Assembly (NCBI GenBank): GCA_023253615.1
Contig: JALRFZ010000286.1
Location: 1 to 7,890, forward strand
Source: Verrucomicrobiales bacterium
Lineage (GTDB): Bacteria; Verrucomicrobiota; Verrucomicrobiia; Verrucomicrobiales; DEV007
Length of the DNA: 7,890 nt
Direction of reading: 5' to 3'
Of the stretch, positions 1 through 6,031 are shown piece by piece (the stretch's first letter is position 1; each line of letters opens with the position of its first letter). The position numbers were made by a program, and so were the translations under genes. The notes under the pieces were generated by a model that saw nothing but the letters and a program-made list of their open reading frames with translations, was not told the origin of the DNA and made no database searches.

Positions 1-522
1 TCCCGTCCCGAGGGACTCGTCTTCGGCTGCTGGGGAGCCGTCCTGGGACGTGGCCGCGCCGTTTCCCGCTCGCTCTCCCAGCGGGAGGATGCCGAGACCC
101 TCGAACGCGCCCTGCTCGAGCAGGTCGTCACCCATGTCTCCGGGACGGAAGCCTTCTATCAGAGCCTCGCCCTTCCCCTCGCGGTCCGATCCCTCCGCTA
201 CGGATTCGTCTTCGGCCCGGCGAATCCCTGGAGCCTCCGCGATCTCGAGGACCGGCTCGACCTGCCCCTCGTCCGCGCCTGGTCTTTCGGCGGGAGGGTC
301 GTCGCGATGAGCCGGCCCGACCCGAACATCGGCGACGCCGTGCGCCATCAATCCCAGAAGGGTCACGATCCGAAGTCGATCGGCCGACTCCTTCCCGGAT
401 ACGTTGGCCGGATCGAAGAGGACAGACTGAAGTTGAAACTCGCCCCTGACGGCCCCTGGCTGAACGGACCACGCGAAGCGGAGATCGCGGACGACGGGCT
501 CGTTTATCTGCGGGACGAGTGA
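1..522 (+). CDS. Unrecognised protein, C-terminal 173 residues (5' truncated)
   Basis: The reading frame is open from the first base of the window to a TGA at 520-522, so the start lies upstream. I do not recognise a family. The visible part has no obvious signal peptide or membrane segment. It begins with a short hydrophobic, Gly-rich stretch (LVFGCWGAVLG). A mixed charged/hydrophobic region follows, containing the aromatic-rich piece LRYGFVFGPANPWSLRDLEDRL. The tail is basic then acidic and ends GLVYLRDE. An in-frame ATG at 307 would give a 71-residue protein, but the codon pattern runs unbroken from base 1, so the longer reading is preferred. It precedes rplU by 103 bases on the same strand. 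The upstream sequence is needed to say what it is. Confidence 0.6.
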   Translation, partial: SRPEGLVFGCWGAVLGRGRAVSRSLSQREDAETLERALLEQVVTHVSGTEAFYQSLALPLAVRSLRYGFVFGPANPWSLRDLEDRLDLPLVRAWSFGGRVVAMSRPDPNIGDAVRHQSQKGHDPKSIGRLLPGYVGRIEEDRLKLKLAPDGPWLNGPREAEIADDGLVYLRDE

Positions 523-569
523 CGAAATCCGGCCCTGCCAAGGGGCGTTCCGCAATTTTAAAAAATCGC

Positions 570-598
570 TTGCCGATCCGGGGGACCGGTGGCACTTT
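570..598 (+). promoter_or_regulatory. Candidate promoter for the rplU-rpmA-trmL cluster
   Basis: A possible -35 element TTGCCG (570-575) is followed 17 bases later by a poor -10, CACTTT (593-598). An A/T-rich block (554-566, AATTTTAAAAAAT) just upstream could act as an UP element. The A/T block stands out in otherwise GC-rich sequence and sits where a ribosomal-protein promoter is expected. The -10 match is weak, so the exact elements are a guess. Confidence 0.3.
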
Positions 599-608
599 CC
601 CGGCCCCC
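580..608 (+). promoter_or_regulatory. Hairpin in the rplU leader
   Basis: GGGGG (580-584), a single unpaired A, and CCGG (586-589) can pair with CCGG (600-603) and CCCCC (604-608) around a 10-base loop, giving nine base pairs with one bulge. It ends 17 bases before the rplU ATG. No T-run follows, so it is not an intrinsic terminator for the upstream gene. It could be a leader structure controlling L21 synthesis, or it may simply overlap the promoter. The pairing is visible; the role is inferred. Confidence 0.35.
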
Positions 609-613
609 AAACC

Positions 614-617
614 AGGA
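614..617 (+). promoter_or_regulatory. Ribosome binding site of rplU
   Basis: AGGA lies eight bases before the ATG at 626. It is one of the few recognisable Shine-Dalgarno sequences in this window and supports that start. Confidence 0.5.
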
Positions 618-625
618 ATCGAACC

Positions 626-934
626 ATGGCCTACGCAATCATCAAAACCGGTGGAAAGCAATATCGTGTCGCCGCCGGCGACAAGATCGACGTCGAAAAG
701 CTCGACGTCGCGGAAGGTGATACCGTGACCTTCGGTGAAGTCCTCGTCTCCGGCAGCGGCGACTCCATCAACGTGGGCGCTCCCTTCATCGAAGGCGCCA
801 CCGTCACCGCCAAGGTCCTCAAACAACACCGCGACGACAAGGTGACCGCCTTCAAATTCAAGCGCCGCAAAGGTTACCACAAGACCAAGGGCCACCGCCG
901 CCACCTCACCCGTCTCGAGATCGTTTCGGTCTGA
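626..934 (+). CDS. rplU: 50S ribosomal protein L21
   Basis: This is L21, a large-subunit protein that binds 23S rRNA. It is 102 residues, the usual length for the family. The N-terminus MAYAIIKTGGKQYRV is the classic L21 opening. The C-terminal basic signature is present around residues 78-96 (FKRRKGYHKTKGHRRHLTRL). The ATG at 626 has AGGA eight bases upstream and matches the family N-terminus exactly. rpmA follows 42 bases later, the standard bacterial L21-L27 pair, so the two are almost certainly co-transcribed. Identification is secure. Confidence 0.97.
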   Translation: MAYAIIKTGGKQYRVAAGDKIDVEKLDVAEGDTVTFGEVLVSGSGDSINVGAPFIEGATVTAKVLKQHRDDKVTAFKFKRRKGYHKTKGHRRHLTRLEIVSV

Positions 935-976
935 TTTTCTCCCACTCCCTCTTTCCAACCGAACCATTTTACCGTC

Positions 977-1228
977 ATGGCCCACAAAAAAGGACAAGGC
1001 AGCGTCAAAAACGGACGCGACAGTCAGAGCAAGCGTCGCGGCGTGAAGTGCTTCGGCGGCGAGAAAGTCGTCCCCGGCAACATCATCCTCCGCCAGTGTG
1101 GTACGAAGTGGCACCCCGGCCAGAATGTCGGTATCGGTCGTGATTACACGATCTACTCTCTCGTCGAGGGCGCCGTGCGCTTCGACAAGAACGGTCGCCG
1201 CGTCAACGTCGATCCGGTCACGGCCTGA
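977..1228 (+). CDS. rpmA: 50S ribosomal protein L27
   Basis: L27 sits near the peptidyl-transferase centre, where its N-terminal tail reaches toward the P-site tRNA. The protein is 83 residues and starts [16 protein letters not shown], followed by the conserved [15 protein letters not shown] and [21 protein letters not shown] blocks. The mature N-terminus is encoded directly; there is no cleavable N-terminal extension of the kind known in Firmicutes. No Shine-Dalgarno sequence precedes the ATG, since the 42-base spacer after rplU is pyrimidine-rich. Translation may therefore rely on coupling or on S1-type recognition, which is an inference. trmL follows after 34 bases. Confidence 0.97.
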   Translation: MAHKKGQGSVKNGRDSQSKRRGVKCFGGEKVVPGNIILRQCGTKWHPGQNVGIGRDYTIYSLVEGAVRFDKNGRRVNVDPVTA

Positions 1229-1238
1229 TCGCTTCCCC

Positions 1239-1252
1239 GCGGCTCGCGCCGC
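1239..1252 (+). other. Short hairpin between rpmA and trmL
   Basis: GCGGC (1239-1243) and GCCGC (1248-1252) form a perfect five-base-pair stem with a TCGC loop. It ends ten bases before the trmL ATG and has no T-run after it. It could stabilise the 3' end of a processed rpmA message or dampen trmL translation, or it may be chance in GC-rich DNA. Confidence 0.3.
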
Positions 1253-1262
1253 ATGACGTTCC

Positions 1263-1736
1263 ATGTTGAACGTCGTCCTCCTCCGTCCCGAGATTCCGCC
1301 GAACACCGGCAACATCGGGCGTTTGTGCCACGCCACCGGAGCGACCCTTCATTTGATCGGTCCTCTCGGTTTCTCCCTCGGCGAGAAAGCCTTGCGGCGT
1401 GCCGGACTCGATTATTGGCAGGATCTCGCACCCGTGCTCTGGGATTCCTACGAGGACTTCCGCGCTTCCGTTCCCCCTTCCTCACGCGTCTGGCTGCTCA
1501 CCACCAAATGCGAGCGCCCCTACTGGGACGTCTCTTTCCAGGCCGGTGACTACCTGGTCTTCGGCTCCGAAACCCGGGGTCTCCCTGAGAGCCTCCTCCA
1601 GGCCCACCCGGACGACTGCCTCACCATCCCGCAGGTCGCCGGACGCAGCCTCAATCTCTCCACCGCCGCCGGCATCGTGCTGTACGAAGGCGTGCGTCAG
1701 CTCTCCTCGGCCCATCAAAGTGACACTTTTGCATGA
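1263..1736 (+). CDS. trmL: tRNA (cytidine(34)-2'-O)-methyltransferase TrmL (SPOUT family)
   Basis: TrmL (YibK) uses S-adenosylmethionine to methylate the 2'-OH of the wobble base in certain tRNA-Leu isoacceptors. The protein is 157 residues, the usual size for this minimal SPOUT enzyme. All three family motifs are present: EIPPNTGNIGR at residues 10-20, FGSETRGLP at 100-108, and the cofactor-knot segment IPQVAGRSLNLSTAAGIVLYE at about 122-142. The ATG at 1263 gives the expected N-terminus MLNVVLLRPEIPPNTGN. An ATG at 1253 is in another frame. It follows rpmA by 34 bases and is probably the last gene of the rplU transcript. The final eight residues (SAHQSDTFA region) are unremarkable. Confidence 0.93.
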   Translation: MLNVVLLRPEIPPNTGNIGRLCHATGATLHLIGPLGFSLGEKALRRAGLDYWQDLAPVLWDSYEDFRASVPPSSRVWLLTTKCERPYWDVSFQAGDYLVFGSETRGLPESLLQAHPDDCLTIPQVAGRSLNLSTAAGIVLYEGVRQLSSAHQSDTFA

Positions 1737-1751
1737 TTTGTGGCCGTTTTC

Positions 1752-1785
1752 CCTTGTCGCATTTTCTAAAAAACGATAGACAAGG
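1752..1785. promoter_or_regulatory. Inverted repeat overlapping a candidate promoter (possible operator)
   Basis: CCTTGTC (1752-1758) and GACAAGG (1779-1785) are perfect seven-base inverted repeats around a 20-base A/T-rich centre. The centre also holds TTTT-CT-AAAA. The arms carry promoter-like elements: TTGTCG at 1754-1759 and, 17 bases on, TAGACA at 1777-1782. No T-run follows on either strand, so it does not look like a terminator. It lies in the 111-base gap between trmL and the AP2-domain gene. Such a layout suits an operator bound by a dimer, possibly the adjacent AP2 protein itself; that role is inference. Confidence 0.4.
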
Positions 1786-1847
1786 CCTCATCCAAAGCCC
1801 GCGAAGTGGATTTCGCCGGCCGCAACTATCGAGCCCAGAGCCCCCTC

Positions 1848-2285
1848 ATGAGTGATCCCCGTCCGAATTACGGCATTACCCGCATCGATCAACCGGAGAA
1901 GAAGAACCACGGTTTCTATGTCCGCATCACCCACCGGGGCAAGGGCTTTCAGAAGTATTTCCCCGACAAGGCGTCCGGCGGCAAACCGAAGGCGCTGAAA
2001 GCCGCCCGTGCCTATCGCGACGCCCTCCTCGAGAAGATGCCGCGCTACAAGCAGGAGTCGGCCTCGAAGAAGAAGCGCAAGATCAAGCAATCCGGCGTCG
2101 TCGGGGTCACCCACGTCATCTCCAAATCGCCCAAAGGCACCGTCTACGAATACTGGCAGGCCGCCTGGGTCGATCGCGAAGGCGACCGCCGCACCGCGAA
2201 GTTCTCCATCTCCCGCTACGGCGACGAGAAGGCGCTCGATCTCGCCAAGAAGGCCCGTCGCGACGGTCTCAAGGGCAAAGCCTGA
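1848..2285 (+). CDS. Small basic protein with two AP2/ERF-like domains
   Basis: This is a probable DNA-binding protein of 145 residues. The C-terminal half (about residues 82-140) fits the AP2/ERF fold pattern: SGVVGV, a strand with YWQAAW, a turn with DREGDRR, KFSISRYG, then a helix KALDLAKKARRDGL. The N-terminal half (about 8-60) repeats the layout: YGITRI, GFYVRI, THRGKGFQKYF, GG, then the helix KALKAARAYRDALLEK. A lysine-rich linker (KKKRKIKQ) joins them. In bacteria AP2 domains are often fused to HNH nucleases, but no nuclease motif is visible here. A GTG at 1806 would add 14 residues (MDFAGRNYRAQSPL). I prefer the ATG at 1848, which starts just before the first repeat, but neither start has a clear Shine-Dalgarno sequence. 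An inverted repeat and candidate promoter lie upstream and a terminator lies downstream, so the gene is probably its own unit. Its target is unknown. Confidence 0.8.
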   Translation: MSDPRPNYGITRIDQPEKKNHGFYVRITHRGKGFQKYFPDKASGGKPKALKAARAYRDALLEKMPRYKQESASKKKRKIKQSGVVGVTHVISKSPKGTVYEYWQAAWVDREGDRRTAKFSISRYGDEKALDLAKKARRDGLKGKA

Positions 2286-2310
2286 TCCGGGTCCCGGTCC
2301 GGTGCCGTGA

Positions 2311-2355
2311 GGGCGGATTGGCTGCGGAAGAACCCGCCTCCTCCTCCGCCCTTTT
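2311..2355 (+). terminator. Intrinsic terminator after the AP2-domain gene
   Basis: GGGCGGA (2311-2317) pairs perfectly with TCCGCCC (2345-2351), followed directly by TTTT (2352-2355). Inside the long loop a second stem can form between GCGG (2324-2327) and CCGC (2334-2337). It starts 26 bases after the AP2 stop codon and would separate that gene from the ABC ATPase downstream. The T-run is short, so read-through is possible. Confidence 0.55.
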
Positions 2356-2417
2356 CGCAAAAAAGGATTCGTCGCCGCGGCGAAGCCGGGGCATCTTGGC
2401 GCTCTCCAACACCCGCC

Positions 2418-3098
2418 ATGCCAAATCACGATCCCGACATCGCCGTCTCCGCCAGGGAAGTCGTCCGCACCTTCCAGATCGGTGAGAACCGGATTGAAGT
2501 GTTGAAAGGCGTGACCCTCGACGTGCGGCACGGCGAGACGCTTTTCCTCGTCGGCCCCTCCGGTGCCGGCAAAACCTCCCTGCTCTACACCCTCGCCGGT
2601 CTCGAAAAGCCGAATTCCGGCGAAGTCCTCATCAACGGACAATCCCTCTACCGGCTCGGACGCGGCGAACAGGCGCGCGTCCGCAACGCGAGCATGGGAT
2701 ACGTCTTCCAGAGCTTTTTCCTCCTCCCCGAACTCACCGCCCTCGAGAACGTGATGGTGCCCGCCCTCATCCGGGGGCGTCAGGCCAAGGCCCGCGCCCG
2801 TGAGCTGCTCGAGAGGGTCGGGCTCGGCGGTCGCACCGGCCACCTTCCCAGCGAACTCTCGGGCGGCGAGCAGCAGCGCGTCGCCATCGCGAGGTCCCTG
2901 ATGAACGATCCCGCGATCCTCTTCGCGGACGAACCCACCGGAAACCTCGACACCGCCACCGGCTCGGCCGTGATGACCCTGCTGATGGAACTCGTCAACG
3001 AGCGGAAACGCACCCTCGTCGTCGTCACGCACGATCAGAGTCTCGCCCGGGTCGGAGACCGGAAGGTCACCCTCGTCGACGGGCGCATCGTCGATTGA
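2418..3098 (+). CDS. ABC transporter ATP-binding protein, LolD/MacB-type
   Basis: This is the nucleotide-binding subunit of an ABC transporter, 226 residues, typical for the LolD/MacB/FtsE group. Visible motifs are Walker A GPSGAGKT (46-53), the Q-loop glutamine in YVFQSFFLLPELTALENV (Q98), the signature LSGGEQ (147-152), Walker B ILFADE (167-172), D-loop GNLD (175-178) and the switch histidine in VVVTHD (H205). All catalytic residues are intact. The LLPELTALENVMVP stretch and the DEPTGNLD ending are characteristic of the lipoprotein-release/macrolide-export branch. The start is ATG 2418. An in-frame GTG at 2307 would add a Pro/Arg-rich tail that overlaps the terminator and is unlikely. No matching FtsX/MacB-type permease is in the window; the next gene, 17 bases on, is a cytochrome c. 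The substrate is unknown. LolD itself is possible but unproven. Confidence 0.9.
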   Translation: MPNHDPDIAVSAREVVRTFQIGENRIEVLKGVTLDVRHGETLFLVGPSGAGKTSLLYTLAGLEKPNSGEVLINGQSLYRLGRGEQARVRNASMGYVFQSFFLLPELTALENVMVPALIRGRQAKARARELLERVGLGGRTGHLPSELSGGEQQRVAIARSLMNDPAILFADEPTGNLDTATGSAVMTLLMELVNERKRTLVVVTHDQSLARVGDRKVTLVDGRIVD

Positions 3099-3103
3099 AA
3101 ACC

Positions 3104-3110
3104 GGAGAGG
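3104..3110 (+). promoter_or_regulatory. Ribosome binding site deciding the cytochrome start
   Basis: GGAGAGG lies in the short gap after the ATPase stop. Its GGAG core is eight bases before the ATG at 3116, which is better spaced than the ATG at 3113. It rules against the upstream TTG at 3095, which would put this motif inside the coding region. Confidence 0.6.
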
Positions 3111-3115
3111 GTATG

Positions 3116-4498
3116 ATGCGCGACCAGACAGGGTTGGCTTTCCTCGCGGGCCTCCTCCTCCTCGGGTCCGGCACCTGCGTGAAATCCCACCCCGCCCACG
3201 CCAAGCCGGTCAATTATCCTTTCGTCGTCGGATTCGAACGATTCCACGGCGGCATGGACGACGAAGCCTACCTCGCCGAGGGCGGTTTCATCCTCCTGAA
3301 CGAACTGAACTGCGTCGCCTGCCACGCACCGCCTCCGGAGATCGCCCCGCAGCTCCCCGGTGTTGTCGCGACCGACCTCGGAGGGGTCGCCTCGCGCCTC
3401 GCTCCGCTCGAGCTCGAGATCTTCATCCGCAATCCCCGCTTCGCCAAGCGCGACACGACGATGCCCAGCCTCTTCGCCGGTCCCGACCGCGATCTCGAGG
3501 AAGTCGCCGCCCTCCGCGCCTGGCTCGGCACCCTCACCACCACCATCCCCGATCATCCCGTCGGCGACATCGAGCGGGGCCGCGCCCTCTATCACCGCAT
3601 CGGCTGCGTTGCTTGCCACGCGCCCGAGACGGGCTATCGCCCGCCGGGCGTGCCCGACAATGCCGAGATCGAGATTGCGGGACTCGCGAGCGTGCCGATG
3701 AATCTCGCCGACCTCTACGATCTCGACGCCCTCACCGAATTCCTCCTTCGGCCGAACGAGCACCGTCCCTCGGGCCGCATGCCCGATTTTGGTCTGTCCG
3801 TGCCCGATGCCGCCGATCTCGCCGCCTATCTCAAGGCCGGTCCCGATCTCACCCTGCCCGACAATCTCACCGAGGCCCTCTCCGCCGGAGCGCCGCCCGC
3901 GGACGACGCGCTCATCGCGAAAGGTCGCGGGCTGTTCCTGACCAAACAATGTCATGCCTGCCACACGATGCCAGGCAGCACGGACCAACCCCGTCCACCT
4001 CTCCCGGCGAAGCCTCTCGGCGCCTTGGATCCGGCGGCGACGGGCGGCTGTTTTTCCGAGCGCCCGGCCGGTGGTGCGGTGCCCTTCTACGGGCTCGATC
4101 TCGTGCAGAAACGCGCCCTTGCCGCCGCCCTGCGGCGTCTCGAAGAGCGCGCCGCCCCCGATCCCGCCCGCGAGATCGATTGGCGGATGAAACAACTCAA
4201 TTGCTACGCCTGCCACGAGCGCGCCGGCATCGGAGGTCCGGAGACCTCGCGCGAGGTCTACTTCGGTTTCTCCGGTGCCCCGGCCATCGCCATGGGCCGC
4301 GACGGGCATCTCCCTCCGGCGCTCGACGACGCGGGCAAACGCCTCGGCCGCGGGGAACTCGAACGCATCCTCTTCGGCACGGAGGGGCCGGTGAAATCCC
4401 GTCCGCACCTCGTCGTGCCGATGCCGGTCTTCCGGAGGGAGGCCGCCGCCCCCTTCCCCGATCTCTTTCGCGCCGCCGACCAAACCGGGCCGCCCTGA
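3116..4498 (+). CDS. Exported tetra-haem c-type cytochrome
   Basis: This is a probable periplasmic electron carrier of 460 residues with four CXXCH haem c sites: CVACH 66-70, CVACH 164-168, CHACH 279-283 and CYACH 363-367. A hydrophobic N-terminus (about 7-19) and an AHA-K site near residue 29 suggest a Sec signal peptide, as haem c attachment requires. Cys21 is not in a good lipobox. Likely distal methionines are M116 (TTMPSLF), M222 (GRMPDFG) and M436 (VPMPVF). The third domain has none in a usual place and instead carries C312 and an AVPFYGL stretch. The layout suggests four class I-like modules. Similar multi-domain cytochromes are common in Verrucomicrobia and Planctomycetes, but I cannot name a partner enzyme. 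The gene follows the ABC ATPase by 17 bases with a good ribosome binding site, so the two are probably co-transcribed. The stop lies nine bases from the convergent rnhA stop. Confidence 0.88.
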   Translation: MRDQTGLAFLAGLLLLGSGTCVKSHPAHAKPVNYPFVVGFERFHGGMDDEAYLAEGGFILLNELNCVACHAPPPEIAPQLPGVVATDLGGVASRLAPLELEIFIRNPRFAKRDTTMPSLFAGPDRDLEEVAALRAWLGTLTTTIPDHPVGDIERGRALYHRIGCVACHAPETGYRPPGVPDNAEIEIAGLASVPMNLADLYDLDALTEFLLRPNEHRPSGRMPDFGLSVPDAADLAAYLKAGPDLTLPDNLTEALSAGAPPADDALIAKGRGLFLTKQCHACHTMPGSTDQPRPPLPAKPLGALDPAATGGCFSERPAGGAVPFYGLDLVQKRALAAALRRLEERAAPDPAREIDWRMKQLNCYACHERAGIGGPETSREVYFGFSGAPAIAMGRDGHLPPALDDAGKRLGRGELERILFGTEGPVKSRPHLVVPMPVFRREAAAPFPDLFRAADQTGPP

Positions 4499-4507
4499 CA
4501 AACCCAC

Positions 4508-4978
4508 CTACTCCCGGAATCCCTCGTCGACGACAAGCCCGCCGCGCTTTCCATCCGCCGCCTCGGTGGCGAGCAGGTCGCAGCGTTCGTTCATCTCGTG
4601 GCCGTCGTGCCCCTTCACCCAGACCCAGTCGATGCGGTGCCTCTCCGCGGCCCGCTCGAGCCGCATCCAGAGATCGACGTTCTTCACGGCCGACTTGTCG
4701 GCCTTGCGCCAGCCGAGCTTCTTCCATTTCACGACCCATCCCTTGCTCTGGGCATCGACGAGATAGCGGGAATCGGAATGGACGGTGACGTGGCAGGGCT
4801 CCTTGAGAATCTCCAGCCCCGCGATGGCGGAAAGGATCTCCATGCGGTTGTTCGTCGTCTTCACGAATCCCCCGGCAAGTTCGCGGGTGTGCGCCCCGTA
4901 TTTCACGACGGTGCCGTAGCCCCCCGGGCCGGGGTTTCCGCGGGAGGATCCGTCGGTGTAGATGTGGACTTGTTTCAT
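4508..4978 (-). CDS. rnhA: Ribonuclease HI
   Basis: RNase HI cleaves the RNA strand of RNA-DNA hybrids with two metal ions, in primer removal and R-loop clearance. It is 156 residues, close to the E. coli length of 155. The active-site set is complete: D9 in YTDGSSRGNPGPGGYG, E47 in TTNNRMEILSAI, D69 in VHSDSRY, H124 in WVKGHDGHEMNERCD and D134 at the end of that block. The basic protrusion (VKWKKLGWRKADKSAVKN) is present, so this is the full bacterial type HI. The start is the ATG at 4978-4976, which overlaps the heptosyltransferase stop in an ATGA. No Shine-Dalgarno sequence is visible, so translational coupling is likely. It is the last gene of the minus-strand unit. Confidence 0.96.
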   Translation of the reverse strand: MKQVHIYTDGSSRGNPGPGGYGTVVKYGAHTRELAGGFVKTTNNRMEILSAIAGLEILKEPCHVTVHSDSRYLVDAQSKGWVVKWKKLGWRKADKSAVKNVDLWMRLERAAERHRIDWVWVKGHDGHEMNERCDLLATEAADGKRGGLVVDEGFRE

Positions 4979-6015
4979 GCATCGGAGGAGAGCGCGAGCC
5001 GTTCGTGGACGAAACCGGCGATCGCGGCGGGGGCGCCGGGGCCGAGCAGCCGCTCTGCCGTGGCAAAGGATTTCGCGAGGTCGCGCCGCTCCGGGAATTC
5101 GTCGACCGCGAGATCGGCCACCCGCACGAGCCGGTCGTCGCGCCAGATCCAGGCTCCGGGACGCCGCGGACCGACCATCGCGGGATTCGACCAAGTGTGG
5201 ATCGAAAGGACCCGGTCGGAGACGCCCGCCGCGAGATGCATCGGCCCGCTGTCGACGCTGATCGTCCAGGCAGCGAGGCGGAGGAGGTGGATCAGCTCCG
5301 CGAGACTGGTTTTCCCCAACAGATCCACCACATGCGCCGGCCACGCGATGGAGACGGGCTTGTCCGGAATGCCGACGAGCAGCACCGGATGGGGGGCGAG
5401 CCGTTCGCAGAGCGCCAGCGTCTCCGCGGGAGAGAGCGATTTGCCCTCGCCCCGGGAGAAGGGATGGAGCAATACCGGGCTGCCCGCGAGCGGCGGCAGG
5501 GAGGCGGGAGCGGAGCCCGCGGGCAGGGAAAAGACCGGCTCCCCCACCGGGGCTCCGAGCGCCGCGGCGAGATCGAGATTCCGGTCGACGGCATGGCGCC
5601 GGTCCCAATCGGGCACGGCGACGCGCCGGTCGTAGAAATAGCGCGCGCCTTCGCGCGAACGTTCGAAGCCGGCGATCACCGGCGCGCCGGTGCGGCGCGA
5701 GAGATAGGCACTGCGGAAGAGCCCCTGGAAGTCGACGACGAGATCATAGTTTTCGGGGCGCAGCTCGCGCGCGGCCCAGGCCCGCGCCCGCCAGAGCCCC
5801 GCCACGCCGCGCAATTCGCGACGGGGAAACGTGACGAGGCGGTGGAGGAAGGGGACGCCCTCGAGGAGGGGGCTCCATTCCGTGTTCACGAGCCAGTCGA
5901 TCTTCGCCAACGGCGCGGCGCGTTGCAAGGCCTCGGCGGCCGGCAGGGTATGGACGATGTCGCCCAGCGAACTCGGCTTGACGATGAGGAGACGCTCGCA
6001 GTCGGAGAGGTTCAC
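4975..6015 (-). CDS. waaC: Glycosyltransferase family 9, LPS heptosyltransferase I-like
   Basis: This protein probably transfers L-glycero-D-manno-heptose from ADP-heptose onto the Kdo-lipid A inner core at the cytoplasmic membrane face. It is 346 residues, slightly longer than the usual WaaC (about 320-350). The N-terminal block RLLIVKPSSLGDIVHTLPA (8-26) is the WaaC hallmark, with D19 in the place of the catalytic aspartate. Further family features are VVDFQGLFRSA (93-103), AGFERSREG followed by YFYDRRV and a conserved-looking RNLDLAAALG. The donor-site motif SVDSGPMHLAA is at about 253-263, followed by IHTWSNP where relatives often have a phosphate-contacting loop. The start is GTG at 6015, 16 bases after the phosphoesterase stop, and no clear Shine-Dalgarno sequence precedes it. 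The end overlaps rnhA by four bases. The GT9 assignment is firm; heptose specificity and acceptor are inferred from the motif match. Confidence 0.85.
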   Translation of the reverse strand: MNLSDCERLLIVKPSSLGDIVHTLPAAEALQRAAPLAKIDWLVNTEWSPLLEGVPFLHRLVTFPRRELRGVAGLWRARAWAARELRPENYDLVVDFQGLFRSAYLSRRTGAPVIAGFERSREGARYFYDRRVAVPDWDRRHAVDRNLDLAAALGAPVGEPVFSLPAGSAPASLPPLAGSPVLLHPFSRGEGKSLSPAETLALCERLAPHPVLLVGIPDKPVSIAWPAHVVDLLGKTSLAELIHLLRLAAWTISVDSGPMHLAAGVSDRVLSIHTWSNPAMVGPRRPGAWIWRDDRLVRVADLAVDEFPERRDLAKSFATAERLLGPGAPAAIAGFVHERLALSSDA

Positions 6016-6031
6016 CGGGGATCGGAGCGCG

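Noticed and set aside
128..1336. Minus-strand open frame of about 400 codons across rplU and rpmA
   Set aside because: It lies opposite two certain ribosomal-protein genes and the end of the preceding gene, has a low-complexity Arg/Gly-rich C-terminal half, and matches no family; it is a high-GC shadow.
2372..2383. Perfect 12-base palindrome TCGCCGCGGCGA upstream of the ABC ATPase
   Set aside because: It is pure GC-type palindrome of the sort expected by chance at this composition, with no T-run or repeat partner.
2307..2417. N-terminal extension of the ABC ATPase from a GTG
   Set aside because: It would encode a Pro/Arg-rich leader overlapping the terminator stem; the ATG at 2418 gives the normal family length.
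1788..3032. Minus-strand open frame of about 410 codons opposite the AP2 and ABC ATPase genes
   Set aside because: The plus strand carries intact, motif-rich proteins here, and the antisense frame is low-complexity and also spans a terminator.
3095..3115. TTG start for the cytochrome overlapping the ATPase stop
   Set aside because: The GGAGAGG ribosome binding site would fall inside the coding region; the ATG at 3116 is well spaced from it and gives a normal signal peptide.
3130..3180. Lipoprotein signal at Cys21 of the cytochrome
   Set aside because: The residues before the cysteine (S-G-T) do not fit a lipobox, and an AHA signal peptidase I site follows eight residues later.
3035..4507. 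Minus-strand open frame of about 490 codons opposite the cytochrome gene
   Set aside because: Its composition is Gly/Glu/Arg-rich with no motif, while the plus strand has four CXXCH sites and a signal peptide. Long antisense frames are expected at this GC content.
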